Below, in pieces: positions 10,954 through 24,205 of a stretch of 64,000 nucleotides of DNA. Source of the stretch: Thereva unica. Its lineage: Eukaryota; Arthropoda; Insecta; Diptera; Therevidae. The position numbers and the translations under genes are program-made. The DNA lies in contig OX465282.1 in assembly GCA_949987705.1 (NCBI GenBank), positions 128,608,310 through 128,672,309 on the forward strand, written 5' to 3'. Below the pieces are notes generated by a model, which saw only the letters and a list, made by a program, of their open reading frames with translations, did not search any database and was not told where the DNA came from. The first letter of the stretch is position 1. Each line of letters starts with the position of its first letter.

Positions 10954-13689
10954 ACCTTTGAAATGAAAATCACTTGACTCTTTTCTAGGACTGAAGTAAG
11001 TAGCTGTAATGAGGGTTGCTCTTATCAATTGCCATAGGCTATGGATCGAAGGTGTCATGCCTCTACTGGAAAAACGATAGAGCTACTCGGATGGAATGGA
11101 TCTAGCCCATCCGCCGTATACATCAGACATGGCTTCTTTTGTTTTGTATTTCTTTAGCCCATGCAGAAACACTTTTTCAACCAATGATTTATGTAGTTCT
11201 TTTGAACATATTTTTACCCTGAATTTGACTACAGACAATCACTCAACCTTTTGAACCACCCTGTCTCATGTAGCAAAGAGAATATTTTATTATACAACAT
11301 TTTATTACCAACCAATAAATGAAATTTAATTATTGATGAGAGTAAAAAAAGTAATCGCATTTGTTTTGACCTTATTCGACATTAAATTATTTATGTCAAT
11401 TAAGCCAAACATTGCGAAAAACAAATATAATCGTGACCACGCGCACTAGAAAACCGTAGAGGCAACCTCAATGTCATAAATTTTATTTTAAAATAAAGCT
11501 TAATTGCCATCAAATTTTTGTCATAAATATTGAAATATCGGTTCCAAAAAAAAGGAATGAATATAAAAAATTTGAAGCGCATGCAAATCACGAAAGTGCA
11601 AATATTCATATCTTATTAAGAAAAATCTTGAAACTAGGTAAAGCGCGCTTGCGCAACAGCCTCTAGTCGGCACGGCGGCGGCGGCTTACTTTTAAAATAC
11701 CTGCGCTAGGATTATGCGATCGGTGGCCAGTAAGTCGCGCGCTACCTTTACCGTTTATTTGGATATTTCGAGGTGGACTTTGCACTTTCTGCAGCCGGTA
11801 ATTTATAAACGCGGAACCGGAAACCCCTGCGTGAGCTTCTTAAATGAGCTTCTCTTTCATTTTATATTATTTCCCGCTGTTGCCTGCTGCATTTAGCGCA
11901 CACATTCCGCTTATAGAACGGATAAATGGCAGGAAAAATTATTTAAATTTTAAAAGGGGTTAAAAATAGGTCATTCAAGTGGCGAAAACAGTCTCTGGCA
12001 TTGTACCATCAGAGGTGGCGCTCCGGTGCTTGATTATCTTTTGAGCAGCAGCAAAGCGCCTTCGGGGCGATTATCTTTAATAAATCTCAAGTCATTCATG
12101 ACGAGGTTTCTTTCTTCTTAAGTTCGAGCCAGCAACCTTCAAAAGATCTATTTAATTGCTGTGTGAAGTTGGTTGTGACTGTGGTTGTCGCTACACGACG
12201 TAACTGGCAGCACTAAGTGGCCTATTGGATTGGCCACAATACTAGGGTATGTAATGTTGCGAAAAAAAAGTTGCAATTCATTCGGCAGCAAAACGTCGCT
12301 ACCTTGTATTTCGAAAAGTTATTTTATAAGAGGTATTCAGGTATTCAGACGCGGCCTGGAGGCGCCGCCGTGTTATGGCGGTTCCGGGAATGGAATCCTA
12401 AGAATTTTATTGTGCATTAAATAATCTCACATCTCTCAGTTTCCAAATGCCGAACTACACACAATCAGAACCCACTGTTTTCTTTGCTTGTTTTGTTGTT
12501 TTGTTTTTTTGGGCGGAAAGTAAAAGTGGCCCGCTGCCACCATAGCCGCGTCTTTTGTTTTCTCAGACGAAAAAAGGTATCCAAGAAAATAGGGTCATAA
12601 CATTCCGTGATTCTGATGTCGAGATAGCACCTCGTTACGTTTCCGTTTATCGTTTTAAAATGGCTTCACGTGAAAATCCATCATAAAGGTTTAATCCAAA
12701 ATGGAATCTCATCGTTGCAAAGATTTATTGCTTCTGCTATCCGCTCGCGCCGGCGCACACAGAAATCTTCAGCTTCACACCAATTGTCTTTGCAATCTCG
12801 TCTCTTTAAGACGTTCACCTTGGTATATAAATTCACTATGATGGCTCATGTTGCGAAAGTGTCCTCTTTTCCTAAAATCATTTGACTATTTCTATGGTCA
12901 AATTAAGAAACAAAAAAAACTAACATTTCGCCATTTAGGAAATAACAAAATTTCCAGATTTTGTCTTGTGCAACTTAAGGAAAAATCCGAATCGATAATA
13001 TTGGAAATTATAATTCTCTCGATTCTAGTTTAGTATGTCAACATACACACTATTTTTTTGTTTGTTTGTAAATATTCACGAAAATTACGTAAAATTGTTA
13101 TGAATAAAGCAAAGATTACATTTCATTATCCGCTTCCTTTCAGCTAGAAGTCACAGCTAAAACCCTAAACTTGTTGTCTGCTTATTTATGTATAAAATTC
13201 CAGCATTTTTCATTACGTTTGAATATTTATAAAGCGACTTGAAATTATTTAACGATTCCAGACAAAAGTTTTCATAGATCAAAAGGTTCACCCGAAAAAT
13301 TGTTACAAGCCTAGTTTTTAAGTTTCTGAATGCTTTTACGAAATTTTAGCATAACTTTTATTCTTTTGAAATTTCAGCAAAGCACAAATAAAATGCAATT
13401 TTTATTTTGACTTTCAGAGATTCAAAGGTGGATTAAACTGCTGTTTCCATTCAAAATTTCTTAAGTTTTTACGCTTGCTTAGTAGCCATAGCCACCCACT
13501 TTATGTTCACGCAAGAGAGTACTTGAATTTGGCCACAATTTCGTGGTGTGTAGAAATAGACAATTTCAAAAAGATGGAGGCTTATTGTTTGCAAACAGTG
13601 GTACAAAGATGATGAGGAAATTAACATGCTTTAGAGCTGTAGGGCAGCTAAGCTAAAATTGAATTGCAAATGAGAGAATATAAAATATA
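10954..13689. other. No gene recognised
   Basis: AT-rich sequence with short frames. A less AT-rich island at 11640-11920 contains a CGG-repeat patch (cggcacggcggcggcggc) and resembles regulatory DNA or a 5' exon, but I find no convincing start, splice site or homology. Another such patch lies at 12330-12390. Confidence 0.4.
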
Positions 13690-14003
13690 CAAAGTATTGT
13701 CGACGGTTCTATCTAGAGTGCAATGTCAAACAGAAGGCTCTAATCGAAAGATAGGAGTGATAACTCTGGTATTCCCTTCTCCAGCTACCATCCAATATCA
13801 CCGCGATATATCGCATGTTAAGGCTTCTTTGCTTATTATGCTTACATGTGCAAGCGGCAGAGATAGTAGGGATATTATAAAGAGAAGAAAGAAACAATGT
13901 TACCAAGGTAGGAAAAACTGAAAGATAATATCGCTACAACATGGAATCGAATCACAGACCTTTGGATTGGTAGCCAAATCTCATAACCTCTCCCCTATCG
14001 ATG
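13690..14003 (-). mobile_element. Degraded tRNA-derived SINE, minus strand
   Basis: Read on the minus strand, 14003-13940 has the tRNA-like head (ggctaccaatccaaaggtct, then gattcgattcc), closely matching ggctaccatcccagaggtcc at 2432. The far end (13690-13765) contains attgtcgacggttctatcta and agagtgcaatgtcaaacag, matching the 3' part of the near-complete copy at 51403-51836. The middle is diverged. The copy therefore has both ends and is old. Confidence 0.6.
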
Positions 14004-14227
14004 CTAGATTATGACAAATACTACAGTTGTCACACAAGACACAATGGGCTTGGGGCAAGTTTTAAGGCCAGTAAAAGAATGAAATCTACCGTTATCTGTT
14101 GCTGTATACAAAAGAGGACGTCGACGTCTGCAGCTTGCTTGAGAAGACCAATGACTACGGCAACGGAATATTGAGAAATCAGCAAGTAAGAAATTAGTTG
14201 AGCAAGTACCAGGCTCGCGAGTCAAGA

Positions 14228-14660
14228 TAATCAAAAAGCTATTTGGTGATCCTGATGGTGGCAGCAGGGCACTTTTACTTTCTGGATGGGATCACTAACA
14301 ACAAAGTAGACCTTTCGGTCCTGATAACGGTTGGTACGTATCGAAATGCCAACTTCAACTGGGATCACTATCTTGTTGATATGGTGCCATGAGAGCGCAT
14401 CGCAGCATGGGGAAGCTTTGTATCGGTGAAACAGGATCGCATCAATACAACTGTCCTGTGTAGCTAAAAGGCTAGAAATTCCTACGAGCACTAAGTGCAA
14501 GTCTTGGAGGCAAGATGCTGGACGCCCTCAAAAACTGGATATGTCTTATAAATAGTGTCATTAGTACTGCATACTCAATTTTAGGAAGAAGTAGCTACGT
14601 TGATGATGATTGCAAGCAGGCAACAAGAAAAATACAAAGAAAGGCACTCAAAGAAAAATA
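14228..14660 (+). pseudogene. LINE fragment, endonuclease-to-RT linker
   Basis: One frame reads FLDGITNNKVDLSVLIT, then VGTYRNANFNWDHYLVDMV. This resembles the end of many insect LINE endonucleases (a D..TYRGAN..SDHYLV pattern). A downstream stretch in another frame reads INSVISTAYSILGRSSYVDD, then DCKQATRKIQRKALKEKY, like the linker before the RT. Stops and frame changes interrupt it, and no RT follows. The clade cannot be named from this. Confidence 0.4.
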
Positions 14661-15025
14661 CAAAGAGGGTTAGAAAGAAGAAAAGTAGTTCATGTATAGA
14701 AAATAAGCTCGAAGAAGAATTTTGTACGTGAACTAGAGCTGTATGGGCGTTTCACCAAAGAATATTCATGTCATGCGACTCAAGACACATGGCAGTGGCG
14801 TAAATAAGCCAGGTTTGCTTTCTGTTAGCACCTGTATGTTTTAAATGAATGAAGGCGTTGTATATGAAGTGAAATTCGAAGTGATGGAAGTTACCAAGGA
14901 GCAGAAGTTTTTACTGCCAGCAGTGGGGTTAGTTACCTCTCAGTCTGCCATCGAATAATTCTTTGAGTTTCCTGTTGGTGGATATACAGCAGTTTCTCAA
15001 CCTGATGTACTCACGTGGAGATGAT

Positions 15026-15600
15026 TCACTCGGTACTCTCTGTAGGCGGCTTCTTTGATTTTTTTTTTGAGGTCATACACTCTCGATTAAACCAGCCATG
15101 CTGCCTAGGATTTATGGATTTGAAGGAATGAATAAACGCATTCCAGCCAATATAATTTGGTAATACAGACGGCCGCAAAATTGACATGGCGGTTCTGGAA
15201 ACACAGATCCCAAGTAGCAGCTTGAAAAAACGAATCAGCTTCCCCATAATGCCAAACAGTTCTCCTGGGAGCTGGCATGGTTAGGGTTGGATATGGATAT
15301 GGGAAGTAAGCGCTGACTGGACAGTGATCCGAGTTGCCTATAGATGAATCGACTTCAGCGGAATAACGTGTTGGGGCGAGGTAAGAAAAAGATCCAGGAG
15401 GTGGGCCCCTTGGCCTGCAGCGTCAGGAACACGCGTTCGATGTTCACCATTTGGTGCAGATTATTGGTCTCGGCAAAGAGTTCGGCATCCTTGCCAGAAG
15501 CACTGGTGACATTCGAGTAATTAAACCAATTTACGTTGTAAGCGTTGAAATCACTCGCAACAATGATTTTGCACTCCGGATGGGAGGATAAAAATTCGGA
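15026..15600 (-). pseudogene. Jockey/CR1-like LINE endonuclease fragment
   Basis: On the minus strand the frame from 15600 reads PECKIIVASDFNAYNVNWF, the AP-endonuclease DFN box, followed by SGKDAELFAETNNLHQMV. Downstream a second frame has NPRQHGWFNRECMTSKKK (about 15085), the WF..EC motif before the RT. A stop near 15320 and a frame change break it. It is closely related at DNA level to the plus-strand copy at 26480-27330. Confidence 0.65.
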
Positions 15601-15905
15601 GATACGTTCGGAGATAGATAGCGTCGAATTGATGACAATTGTAGAGGTGGACTACACAATAAAAATCACACAATACTGGGCATGTTTTAGGATATTTTTT
15701 TAATCGGATCCGATTATCGTTTCCGACTATCGTGTCCAATTACCGAATAAGACCGAAAAGTTGAACCGATAGTCGAAGGAAAGCGAGCGAACACTTTTTT
15801 TATCATTCCAAATGTAAAAAATAAAGTTTTAGAAACCGACTTCAGGAGAAAACCAATCCCGTTATACACAAAAAAGGATGAAATAATTGTTTGTAATTCT
15901 TAATA

Positions 15906-16096
15906 ACATTAATCCAATCAGAATGGAGTTAGAATGAAGAATTACTTTTGAAGACGGTGCTAACACCTGTGGGTGATGTCTTAAGGGCATAAGGCAAATA
16001 AAGAAAAGAAAACAATTTTCGAAGCAAGAGTTAGTGCAATGAAAGTCAACTACTACCTGGCACCGTCTTCAAAAGCGATTCAGTGGATTAATATTG
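15906..16096. mobile_element. Short inverted-repeat (MITE-like) element
   Basis: A perfect 16-bp inverted repeat cttttgaagacggtgc (15945-15960 and 16060-16075) brackets about 100 bp, and a weaker outer pair (cattaatcca and tggattaata) extends it to about 15906 and 16096. There is no coding potential and no clear target duplication. Confidence 0.5.
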
Positions 16097-18916
16097 TTTA
16101 ATATGGGACATTCCACGTCAAATCGGACAAAATTTTTCGACCCCCCTCCGTTTTGGCTGAAATTTTTCAGGGACTTTGGGCAACTATTTAAGGCTACAAA
16201 CAAATTTTTTTTAGAATTTTTTCGGCAATATATTGACAATAAAAATTAAATGCGTTTTTTAGGGATTTTTATGAATTTTGACTTTCTTTCTCGATTTTGG
16301 CTCTATATCTTTCGTTGGGGTCGACGTTTTTGATAGGTTTTACATGTTTTCAGGTCAGAGGGGTTGTTTACAAACAAATTTGCTGAAAAACATAAACATA
16401 TTTTCGAATTCAAGGTCAAAAGGTCAAAAAATAGTAAAAAACTTTAAAATTCAATTTCTCAAATACCCCATCTCGAAAATGGACGTTTTTGGTGTCAAAA
16501 TGTTCGGGAGAAGTCACTCTAACACCTCGATCAAAAATCTCGGTAGGCTCTTAAGGATTTCGAAAGTTATGGGTATTTGTTTATAATCTTTAATTTTTTA
16601 CGTTATTTATTGAATTCTTTGCCCTGGATATAGTTGAAACGTCATCAATTTTCACCAAAACTTGTATAAAGGGTTTTTTTTTTGGCGGCTGATTACGAAT
16701 CTGTGGTCAGATGCCCCTCAAAAGAAATTTAATATATGGCTCAGTTGACTAATAAGTGTGCCGACAACCGTGATAGGGCGTGTTTCACCTTGTGCAAAAA
16801 AAATTACAAATGTACACCAACATTTTATTCTAACTCCAAGTCACAATTTTTATTTTATATTTATAAACAACTTCCTTATTCGTGCCTGAGTATAGACATA
16901 ATCATTACCAGAGTAAATAAGACAATTCTATACTATTTCCACTTTTCCCTCAAGTTCAGACTTCCGCAACACTATACTGACCTTAAAGCCTTATGCAAAT
17001 CACATGTAGTTGTCTGCGCATGCTTAAAAAACTATTTTTACTATTAAACTTAACCTTCTTAAAGTTTCGCATTTCCTAATTAATTCATCAACAAATAAAA
17101 AGATTTGCTGACAGTTGTTAAGTCTAGCGTTAATAATAATATTTTGGCATCTTTCCCATTAATTTGCAAAAATAAAAAGAAATTATTTGTAATTTATTTT
17201 TGTAATTATATTTAGATCACGATTCGCTTTGGACTATGTACGTACTTGTACATGCGATTATTCTTAGAATTTTCAAATTTACTATCTTCGCCTGAAACGA
17301 TCTTGTAAATTGATCATGACTGATATTGAAACATTCATTTATAAAATGAATTTTCTCCTAAAGATAATTTCCGTGCAGGAATTCCTTCATATATTTAAAC
17401 GTAAGTGATCACCTTAAATGATCACAATGCAGTCTCAATAATCCTAACTTATTACATGCTTTCACAGACAAACTGTGTTTAATTTTCATGTTCAACGTGA
17501 CGAGGTTAAATGTTGCTAAAAGACCGGGGATTCACTTAGAAAGGCATGAATTTCCTTAACTACCATAATACTTCATACAAAAAACGTGATTTCTCGGTGT
17601 TTCAACGAAAATCGTGAATTTTTCTCTTTTAGACTATTTTTGTCTAAACAGCGGAAATTATGCATAAATAATAATGCAAAAAAACATAGTAAAAAACGAT
17701 GAATACTTTTACATAATCAACACGTAGGAAGACGGGCACCTACTCAGTTTTTTGCTGGCTAGTTAAGACTTAGTCGTCTAGTGGTTGTACGAACGATCGT
17801 TGGAGTCTCTCCACTCTCCGCGGAGTGATTTTTGCCTTTCACTTTGCAAAAACTTCCAGTAAACCCAGTTCAAGTGTTGTTGATGTTTTATGAATGAATA
17901 GTGGAGCCTCCACCTATGCTTCTTTATGAATGGAACGCTACAGCATTAGAGCAGCCTCCTGTTAATATTCAACAGCCCAGAAGACAGTCGGATGATAGCT
18001 GAAGACAGCTGACGCATTCACTTGATCCCCCGACATTCACTTATAGAAAGACGACGTTCAACGTCTGGTGAACAGGGAAAGAGCGCTTTCCCACCGCCCA
18101 TGGTCTAAGGTCTTGAAATCTGATAGCGTTTTCTTTTCTTATTGTAAGGCACAATCTGCACAGTTCACAATATCTCCCCCGAGGGCATTATTTTTTTTTC
18201 ATAAAGCCTACTAAAAGACGGGGGTTTGTGTACACCATTCATCAAAAGACAAAACCAGAGTTGTGCGCTTACAGTTAGTCTCGGTGTGTACCTGAAAACC
18301 GATGGAAATTTAATTTTCCGATGTAAGTCGCCCGCAGATCCCCATTCGAGATCGCTTTTATAAATTGTATCACATTAAGGAAATATGCATGGGCCTCATT
18401 AAGTGGCATAAACTATAAACTTATCCGATATTTATCAAAAGTTTCTAGTAAACGTAGGAAGCATGAAATGTTGCATGGCGCGCGGTCCTGCTCCGCGGGG
18501 AAGTCACGATTTATTTGTAAAGTGACTTGGGAGTGCAAACAATGAGAAATTGTTATCTGCCGGCGCATGAATGAATTTTCTAAATAAATTTCATTTAAAA
18601 TGCAGATAGTCGTTAATTAATTAAAATTGTTTATTTAATTTTTGTTTTTTTTTTATTTAAGAAGATATTTATTTGCATTATTTTTAGTCTTTCTCTCCAA
18701 CTCAGATTTTTCATGTTGATGTTTATGCACAATTCAAGGTTATCAAAATTGGAATTTGGACTAATAAAATTATGGTTTTTTATAAAGTAAATTTATTATT
18801 TACCTAGCAAAAACCCGCGTGCTTTGCAACGACTTTTAATAAAAAGAATTGTGTGCATAGTCCGGGATGAGATAAGTGTATAGTGAAGGATTTTTTTTGT
18901 CATAACTACAAATTTA
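16097..18916. other. No gene recognised
   Basis: 16105-16660 repeats phrases such as cgacccccctccgttttggc and ggtcaaaaggtcaaaaaata and looks like an old dispersed repeat. 16700-17700 is very AT-rich. 17700-18540 is less AT-rich, with a possible initiator-like site, but no start codon opens a frame of note. I support no gene here. Confidence 0.4.
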
Positions 18917-18920
18917 TCAA

Positions 18921-19640
18921 TGGGTGTTACCACCTAGGGCTCTAATGACTTCTTGAAGCCTGTTTGGAAGACCAACCATGTCGTCCTGAATATCCGTCTG
19001 AGGGATACTGTGCCACTCCTCTACCACAGCGGTCTTGAGCTCTCCTAGGGCAGTAAGCACTGGTACTCTTACCCGAACCCGTCTTTTAAGGTTGTCCCAA
19101 ACGTGTTCGATTGGATTGATATCAGGTCTACGCGCTGGCCATAACAAAGTTTGAATATCGACCTCATTAAGGTATTGTGTGACAGATCTAGAGACGTGGC
19201 AACGTGCATTATTATGCATCAGCCTAAAATTTTCTCCAATAAATTGACCAAACGATACGACATGGTCTTGAAGAGCTTTTATTTGCCTATGAGCGTTCAT
19301 ACTGCCCATTCCAAAAACGACAAAATCGGTACGGGCCTCATAAGAGATACCTCCCCGAATCATTATTGATCCACCTTGATAACCCACTGTTTCGTTTAGA
19401 GCGCAGGGAGCAAACCTCTCATTTTTACGTCTCTAGGCGCGCTGACGCCCATCTGGACCACTTAAGGCTATTCTGCTCTCATCTGAAAACAGTACGTCCT
19501 TCCACTGCTCCATAGTTCAATCACAATATTGTTGCGCAAAACTAAGTCTAGCTCTATAGTGCTGTGGGAGAAGTTGTGGGGCGCGAAATGGATGAAAAGC
19601 CCTTAAATTTCTTTCTGTTTTTGGTCTAATCCGGTAGTCG
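18921..19640 (-). pseudogene. Tc1-like transposase, C-terminal part, dead
   Basis: The DDE domain of a cut-and-paste transposase is read from about 19600 to 18921. In order it shows VLFSDESRIALSGPDG (first catalytic Asp), RGGISYEARTDFVVF, LMHNNARCHVSRSV (second catalytic site, where the usual Asp is Asn) and DINPIEHVWDNLKRR with the final Glu. Thirty-four residues separate the second and third sites, as in Tc1 (DD34E). In-frame stops occur near 19540 and 19432, the DNA-binding N-terminus is absent, and one catalytic residue is lost, so it cannot be active. I find no convincing terminal inverted repeats around it. Confidence 0.85.
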
Positions 19641-19859
19641 GATACAATATTTCGAACCGATAATCGGTTCAGATAGTCGGATACTAGTAAAAAGAGTTAA
19701 AAAACCTAAAAAAATACGCTTTTATATTAAAATTAACTCAAAAATAAAAATAAGTTTGAATGTAAAGTTTTTACTGCTCGAGTCAGTATATGGACATAAC
19801 CTATCTTTAGAATTGTAAAAAATATAGGACTGTTTACAGATCTTCCCACTTTATTAACA

Positions 19860-20170
19860 CCAGAACTTTTCGCTAGCCCTATTTGATACCCTTATCGAAT
19901 GAGTTGTAAGGGAAAAGATAGTCCGCCATTTTGTATTGGCCGCCATTTTGAATTTTGAATGACGTCTCATAGCTAGTTGTAGGTATTCTAGTTGTCATAC
20001 CTTTTAATGTGATACCCATTTTGGAGAGCACAATTACGAAATTCGGCCGCCATCTTGATTTTTTTACAAAATGTTCAGATTGCATTGTCACCGGAACTAT
20101 AGATATTTGCAAAATTTGAAGTTGATCCGTTTTATGGAAGTGGATCAAAATCAAGTTGTAAGATTTGATA
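19860..20170 (-). repeat. Dispersed repeat family, copy 1
   Basis: The minus strand reads caatctgaacattttgtaaa, then caagatggcggccgaatttc, then gtaattgtgctctccaaaat. The same phrases occur on the plus strand at 56985-57095 (copy 3) and, more diverged, at 53337-53520 (copy 2). The family has no visible open frame. In this copy it also includes two further gcggccaatacaaaatggcg-type phrases. Confidence 0.65.
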
Positions 20171-21465
20171 CAGACAGACAGAAATTTTACAAATACTTTT
20201 ATATGTAAATAACCATATGAACTTAGAAAAACACAACTATTTTGAAATCACAGACAGACACTGCAAACTATATAGACACTATATAAACAACATAAATAGA
20301 ATCGAATAAAATTTTATATATTATAAATACATATGACATGTACTGAAATCATTGCGAGACAACATCAAAAAAATATTTACCGAAAAGATAAGATTTCTAC
20401 ATTTCTGCGGTTTTTTGAAGCAGTAAAAAGAAGCAAACATTGTACTCGAAAACCAACCAGTTTACGATGTAAACATAAACTGCAAAAACATACATTGCTG
20501 CAAAAAAAACCTGACGTGTTTTGGGGACAAAGATTGATCAGATATTCAACCAAAAAAGAAAATGCACACCTTCAATGAAATTAATCGCATCACGTGCGTT
20601 ATGTACTGAAACTTGTATTATGTTTACGGATATCGTAGCAATGTTATCTATATATGTAGTTAGAACTAGTTAGTCACCACCTAAAGCTGTCGAAATCAGG
20701 TTTGTGCATAAGTTAACCTTGGAAAGTAATTTCACTTAACATAATACTTTTCTATTCTAAATTTAGCGGAATGATATGACCTTGTGTTACTGGATATGAA
20801 AACAAAGAAGTTGTAATACTTTTTTTAACGAAATAAGAAATTGTCGATTTTAAATGCTCTTAAGGTCACACAACGAGCGTTTTCTGTTTCTTATATTTAA
20901 TAATTGGGTTTATGTAAATATAACGAAAGACATGAGGTCATACAATTTAACAAAGAATGTATAGTGTAGCCTAATAGATCAAAAGCAAATATGGTAAAGT
21001 TTCATGGAAAAAGTGTCTACATACTTTTACAACTTTTGATAAACTCCGTTAATTTCATTGTACTTTACTTTGAAACTGAGGTTGAATTTTATCTTTTATA
21101 GCCTAGTCACTTTATACATGAACCTCTAAAAAATCCAACTGGAAATTTTCCAGCGGGGTTCTCTTTATTTTGGGGTCACAAATAATTTTCCAAAAGTCCA
21201 TAAAGCCAACTGAACGGCCACTCAAGTTATGGAGGGTCAAAGGTCATGAAAATCTTGTAAATATTAGCTTTATGTAATTTTTGACTAAGTAAAGTTTGTT
21301 TGTGAGATAAATCTGCACAAAAATGTCCTATACGAAATTAGAACGTAGAACCCATAATTATCGAGATATCGAGCGTAGAAAACTCGAGCATTGCATTGCA
21401 TTCCTTTCCGCACCGCCTTTGAAGTAGAATGCGAAGCGCGTTATTTTACATGGTATCCCCAGTAT
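20171..21465. other. No gene recognised
   Basis: AT-rich, with short frames only. Confidence 0.4.
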
Positions 21466-21950
21466 AGTGTTGGGTAGGACACGATTATAAAATGAGTTTG
21501 TAAGAGGTGGCCCTTTTTTCACTTTTGATCCAGGACAATGTCATACTTCAAATGAGACGACGTGCTATTGAAATGCCAAAATGACAAAAGCAAGAAAATT
21601 GAAGAGCTTTTTTACAAGTTTAATTCTAATATTCATTAAACTGCTTTAGAGTAAGTAAGTGTAGGGGTATCGTTCCACTACTCTGATATTACTTGACTGC
21701 AAAAAACTTTGTACGAAGAAACATAATAGACTTGCATCAATTTTTTTTTACTAGAGTCTCAAGAAAAGCCCTTTATACTGTTGACAATCTATTTTCTTCG
21801 TATAGAGTGCAATGCCGAATAACAGCTCTAGTCGGTGAGGAAGAAACTGCCACAACCTACCCGCGATATTTTTTTAGTCCATCTACGCCCACCATTACTC
21901 TCGGGACTTACAGTACAATTTACATCGTGTAAGGGACAAATGTACTGCAT
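21466..21950 (-). repeat. Dispersed repeat, minus copy, interrupted by a SINE fragment
   Basis: The minus strand begins ttgtcccttacacgatgtaa near 21945 and ends with aatcgtgtcctacccaacac near 21470. The plus-strand region 34813-35165 begins and ends with near-identical phrases, so the two are copies of one repeat. Here a SINE 3' part (21745-21925) sits between the two ends. Confidence 0.6.
21745..21925 (-). mobile_element. SINE 3' fragment
   Basis: The plus strand reads tactgttgacaatctatttt, then cgtatagagtgcaatgccga, then aacagctctagtcggtgagg, the reverse complement of the 3' third of the SINE at 51403-51836. The stretch ccgcgatatttttttagtcc continues the match. The tRNA-like head is absent. 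Confidence 0.65.
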
Positions 21951-23984
21951 CTTGTAAGGCCGGCTCATCTCTACCGCAGTAAACCTAGTCCTTTCGTTAC
22001 AAGTTAAGATATAATTTTGTTTATTTTAGTTCGTTTTCGCTGACTTCGTCTTCTTCGAGTCTTTCTACCTCCTCTATTTCCATTTCTTCCATATTGTATC
22101 TTCATCAACACTCATCTCAGCGGAAACGCGTAGTATAGTCTATGCAGTCAATGATGCTTAAAATTTTAAAGTATACCTGAATTTTAAAGGCAGTGAATTC
22201 ATCTATTAGCAAGCATCGAAAAAAAAATAAAGCAGCGCACTATAACAGATTAAACTTAATGTCGCTGCTTTCATGCGCATTATTGAGTATCTCAAATCCC
22301 CACAAGTAATCAACATCATTATGTTTGTTTAAAAACGCAAATTACAACAACGGCTCATTTATATTTATCAATCGCAATTCTATAATCGCGTCCATTTCCC
22401 TTTAATGATGCGGGCATTGAAGACATATCAAGACATACAATATCTAGCTAAAGGTTAGATTCCATTTTTATAAGGCAGAATTCAACTTCCGATTCTGTCA
22501 TGTCTGCCATGTCATATAATTACGCTGGTTCTGATTATGACAGCACGCTAAGCAAATCTGAAAAACATTTCTTTAGTCGAGTTCATGAGGTGATGAAAAA
22601 TGACGATTCGTTGGAATGAATATTACTCTTTCATGTACTGTGTTTGGACATTTTGCAGCTACTAAAAAGTTTAAAGAATTTAGTGGTAAGTAAATTTCTT
22701 GACATTCGCATTATCTCCAGCAGACTGTTGTGACAGCAGCAAGTCGTCAGTTGCTAATGATAACAGTGTTAATAGTGACATCAATACCTATTAAACTTAA
22801 GCTATATCAGCAAAATTTCGTGATTCGTAATTTTTCGTTTAAAACCGCTTGACTAGAATTCATATTTCCTTTCGTATCATATTTGAATGTGAAACCGAAA
22901 AATCCTCCTTTCCAATGAAACTTACCTGAAAGAAAAAGAAAATTTGTTGTTAACAAAAATATTGCAATTTTAAATAATATATCAGAATTTAAATTTTGAG
23001 TTTTATTCATTTTAAACAAATAGAGCGACAATGACAATTCAAATAGTACTGGCAAACAAAAATGCGACTGCCACACGAACATAAACGCGCTAAAAATGCT
23101 TCTGCTCTAGAGGTATGGGCACATTATATACAATTAAAAAATTAAAAAATACGATTTGCTTCAAAATGTAATAATGTAAACAGTGAAAAATAATTTTGAA
23201 TGTAAACTTTTTATTGCCCCAGCCCGTTTCGAAATCAAGTTAAGGATGAAATTAATGAAGTTATTGGTAAAAATTGTAAATATACCTTACTTAAATGTAA
23301 ATGGCGCTCTTTACCTATATTCTTATTTTATTAATTCTGGAATTTTTCTTTAGCACCCACGCTTTTTTAAATTTAAATAAGTAATATTTATAATATTTAC
23401 AAATAACTTCATAAAACTTCGTTCTTAACTTCATTGATATTTGTTATATTCCTAGAATTACATACGTTAAATTCTTTCTAGCCATAATATTATTTGTGTT
23501 TACGATAGTAGGACTGAAAAAGAACATTTAATAATTTAGTGTCTTTCAACAAAAGTTCACAAACCTTTTCACTGCAAAGTAAATCATCAATAACATCAAA
23601 ACCAATTACAGAACAACGACCATTTAGCTTCAATCAAAATAACCAAGGTAAATACACGAAACACCAAAAGGAATTTAGCAAAAATACACAAAAATAAAAG
23701 CTGAACATCACGAAGAACGTAAATCGCTGCAGGCATGTCATCAAAAAAAGTTAAGAGGAATTCCCAACTGGAAAAACCTTTACTCGTCATTCGTCCTTAA
23801 AAAATTACTTTGATTGTCGATCGTTAAAGGTTCCTGAACTTTTTCCGAACTTTTTGTTTGGATAAGTTTATAACTATAGGTACTCCAAGTCTTTACAAAG
23901 GTACTTGGAATGGAGTTTCATGAAATATTTTTCAACAAGTCCTATAGTTTTCTTTTGTCCTTTGTCGACAGACTAATACAAGTG
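21951..23984. other. No gene recognised
   Basis: AT-rich. A minus-strand acidic short frame near 22030-22095 (MEEMEIEEVERLEEDEVSEN) and a plus-strand short frame at 22509-22617 (MSYNYAGSDYDSTL start) are visible but isolated. I make no gene call. Confidence 0.4.
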
Positions 23985-24205
23985 TTTTATTAGTAGTTTT
24001 AATTTAAAAAATTTCAAATCTCTCAGTAGTGCAGAGGCTGGAAGTAGTTGAGCATGCAAAATGTGAGGACCGCTTTCCGTCAACAGATTCCAGTTGAGAA
24101 TAGCTCCTAGAGGAATAATACGTATGTTGATATCTGAAAAACGAAGGAAGATATCGAACAAAAAAAAATATTTTCGTCTTATTTTGGGGTGTTTTATCGA
24201 AATTC
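23985..24205. repeat. Two-part repeat, rearranged copy
   Basis: 23985-24128 read on the minus strand encodes IIPLGAILNWNLLTESGPHI followed by LHAQLLPAS. 24131-24205 on the plus strand has gatatcgaacaaaaaaaaat, then attttcgtcttattttgggg. Both parts also occur at 27499-27790, but there both lie on the plus strand, so one part is inverted relative to the other here. Confidence 0.55.

Noticed and set aside
15710..19690. Repeated ccgatagtcg-type phrases at 15710-15775 and 19630-19690
   Set aside because: They look related, but the similarity is too short and patchy to define an element.
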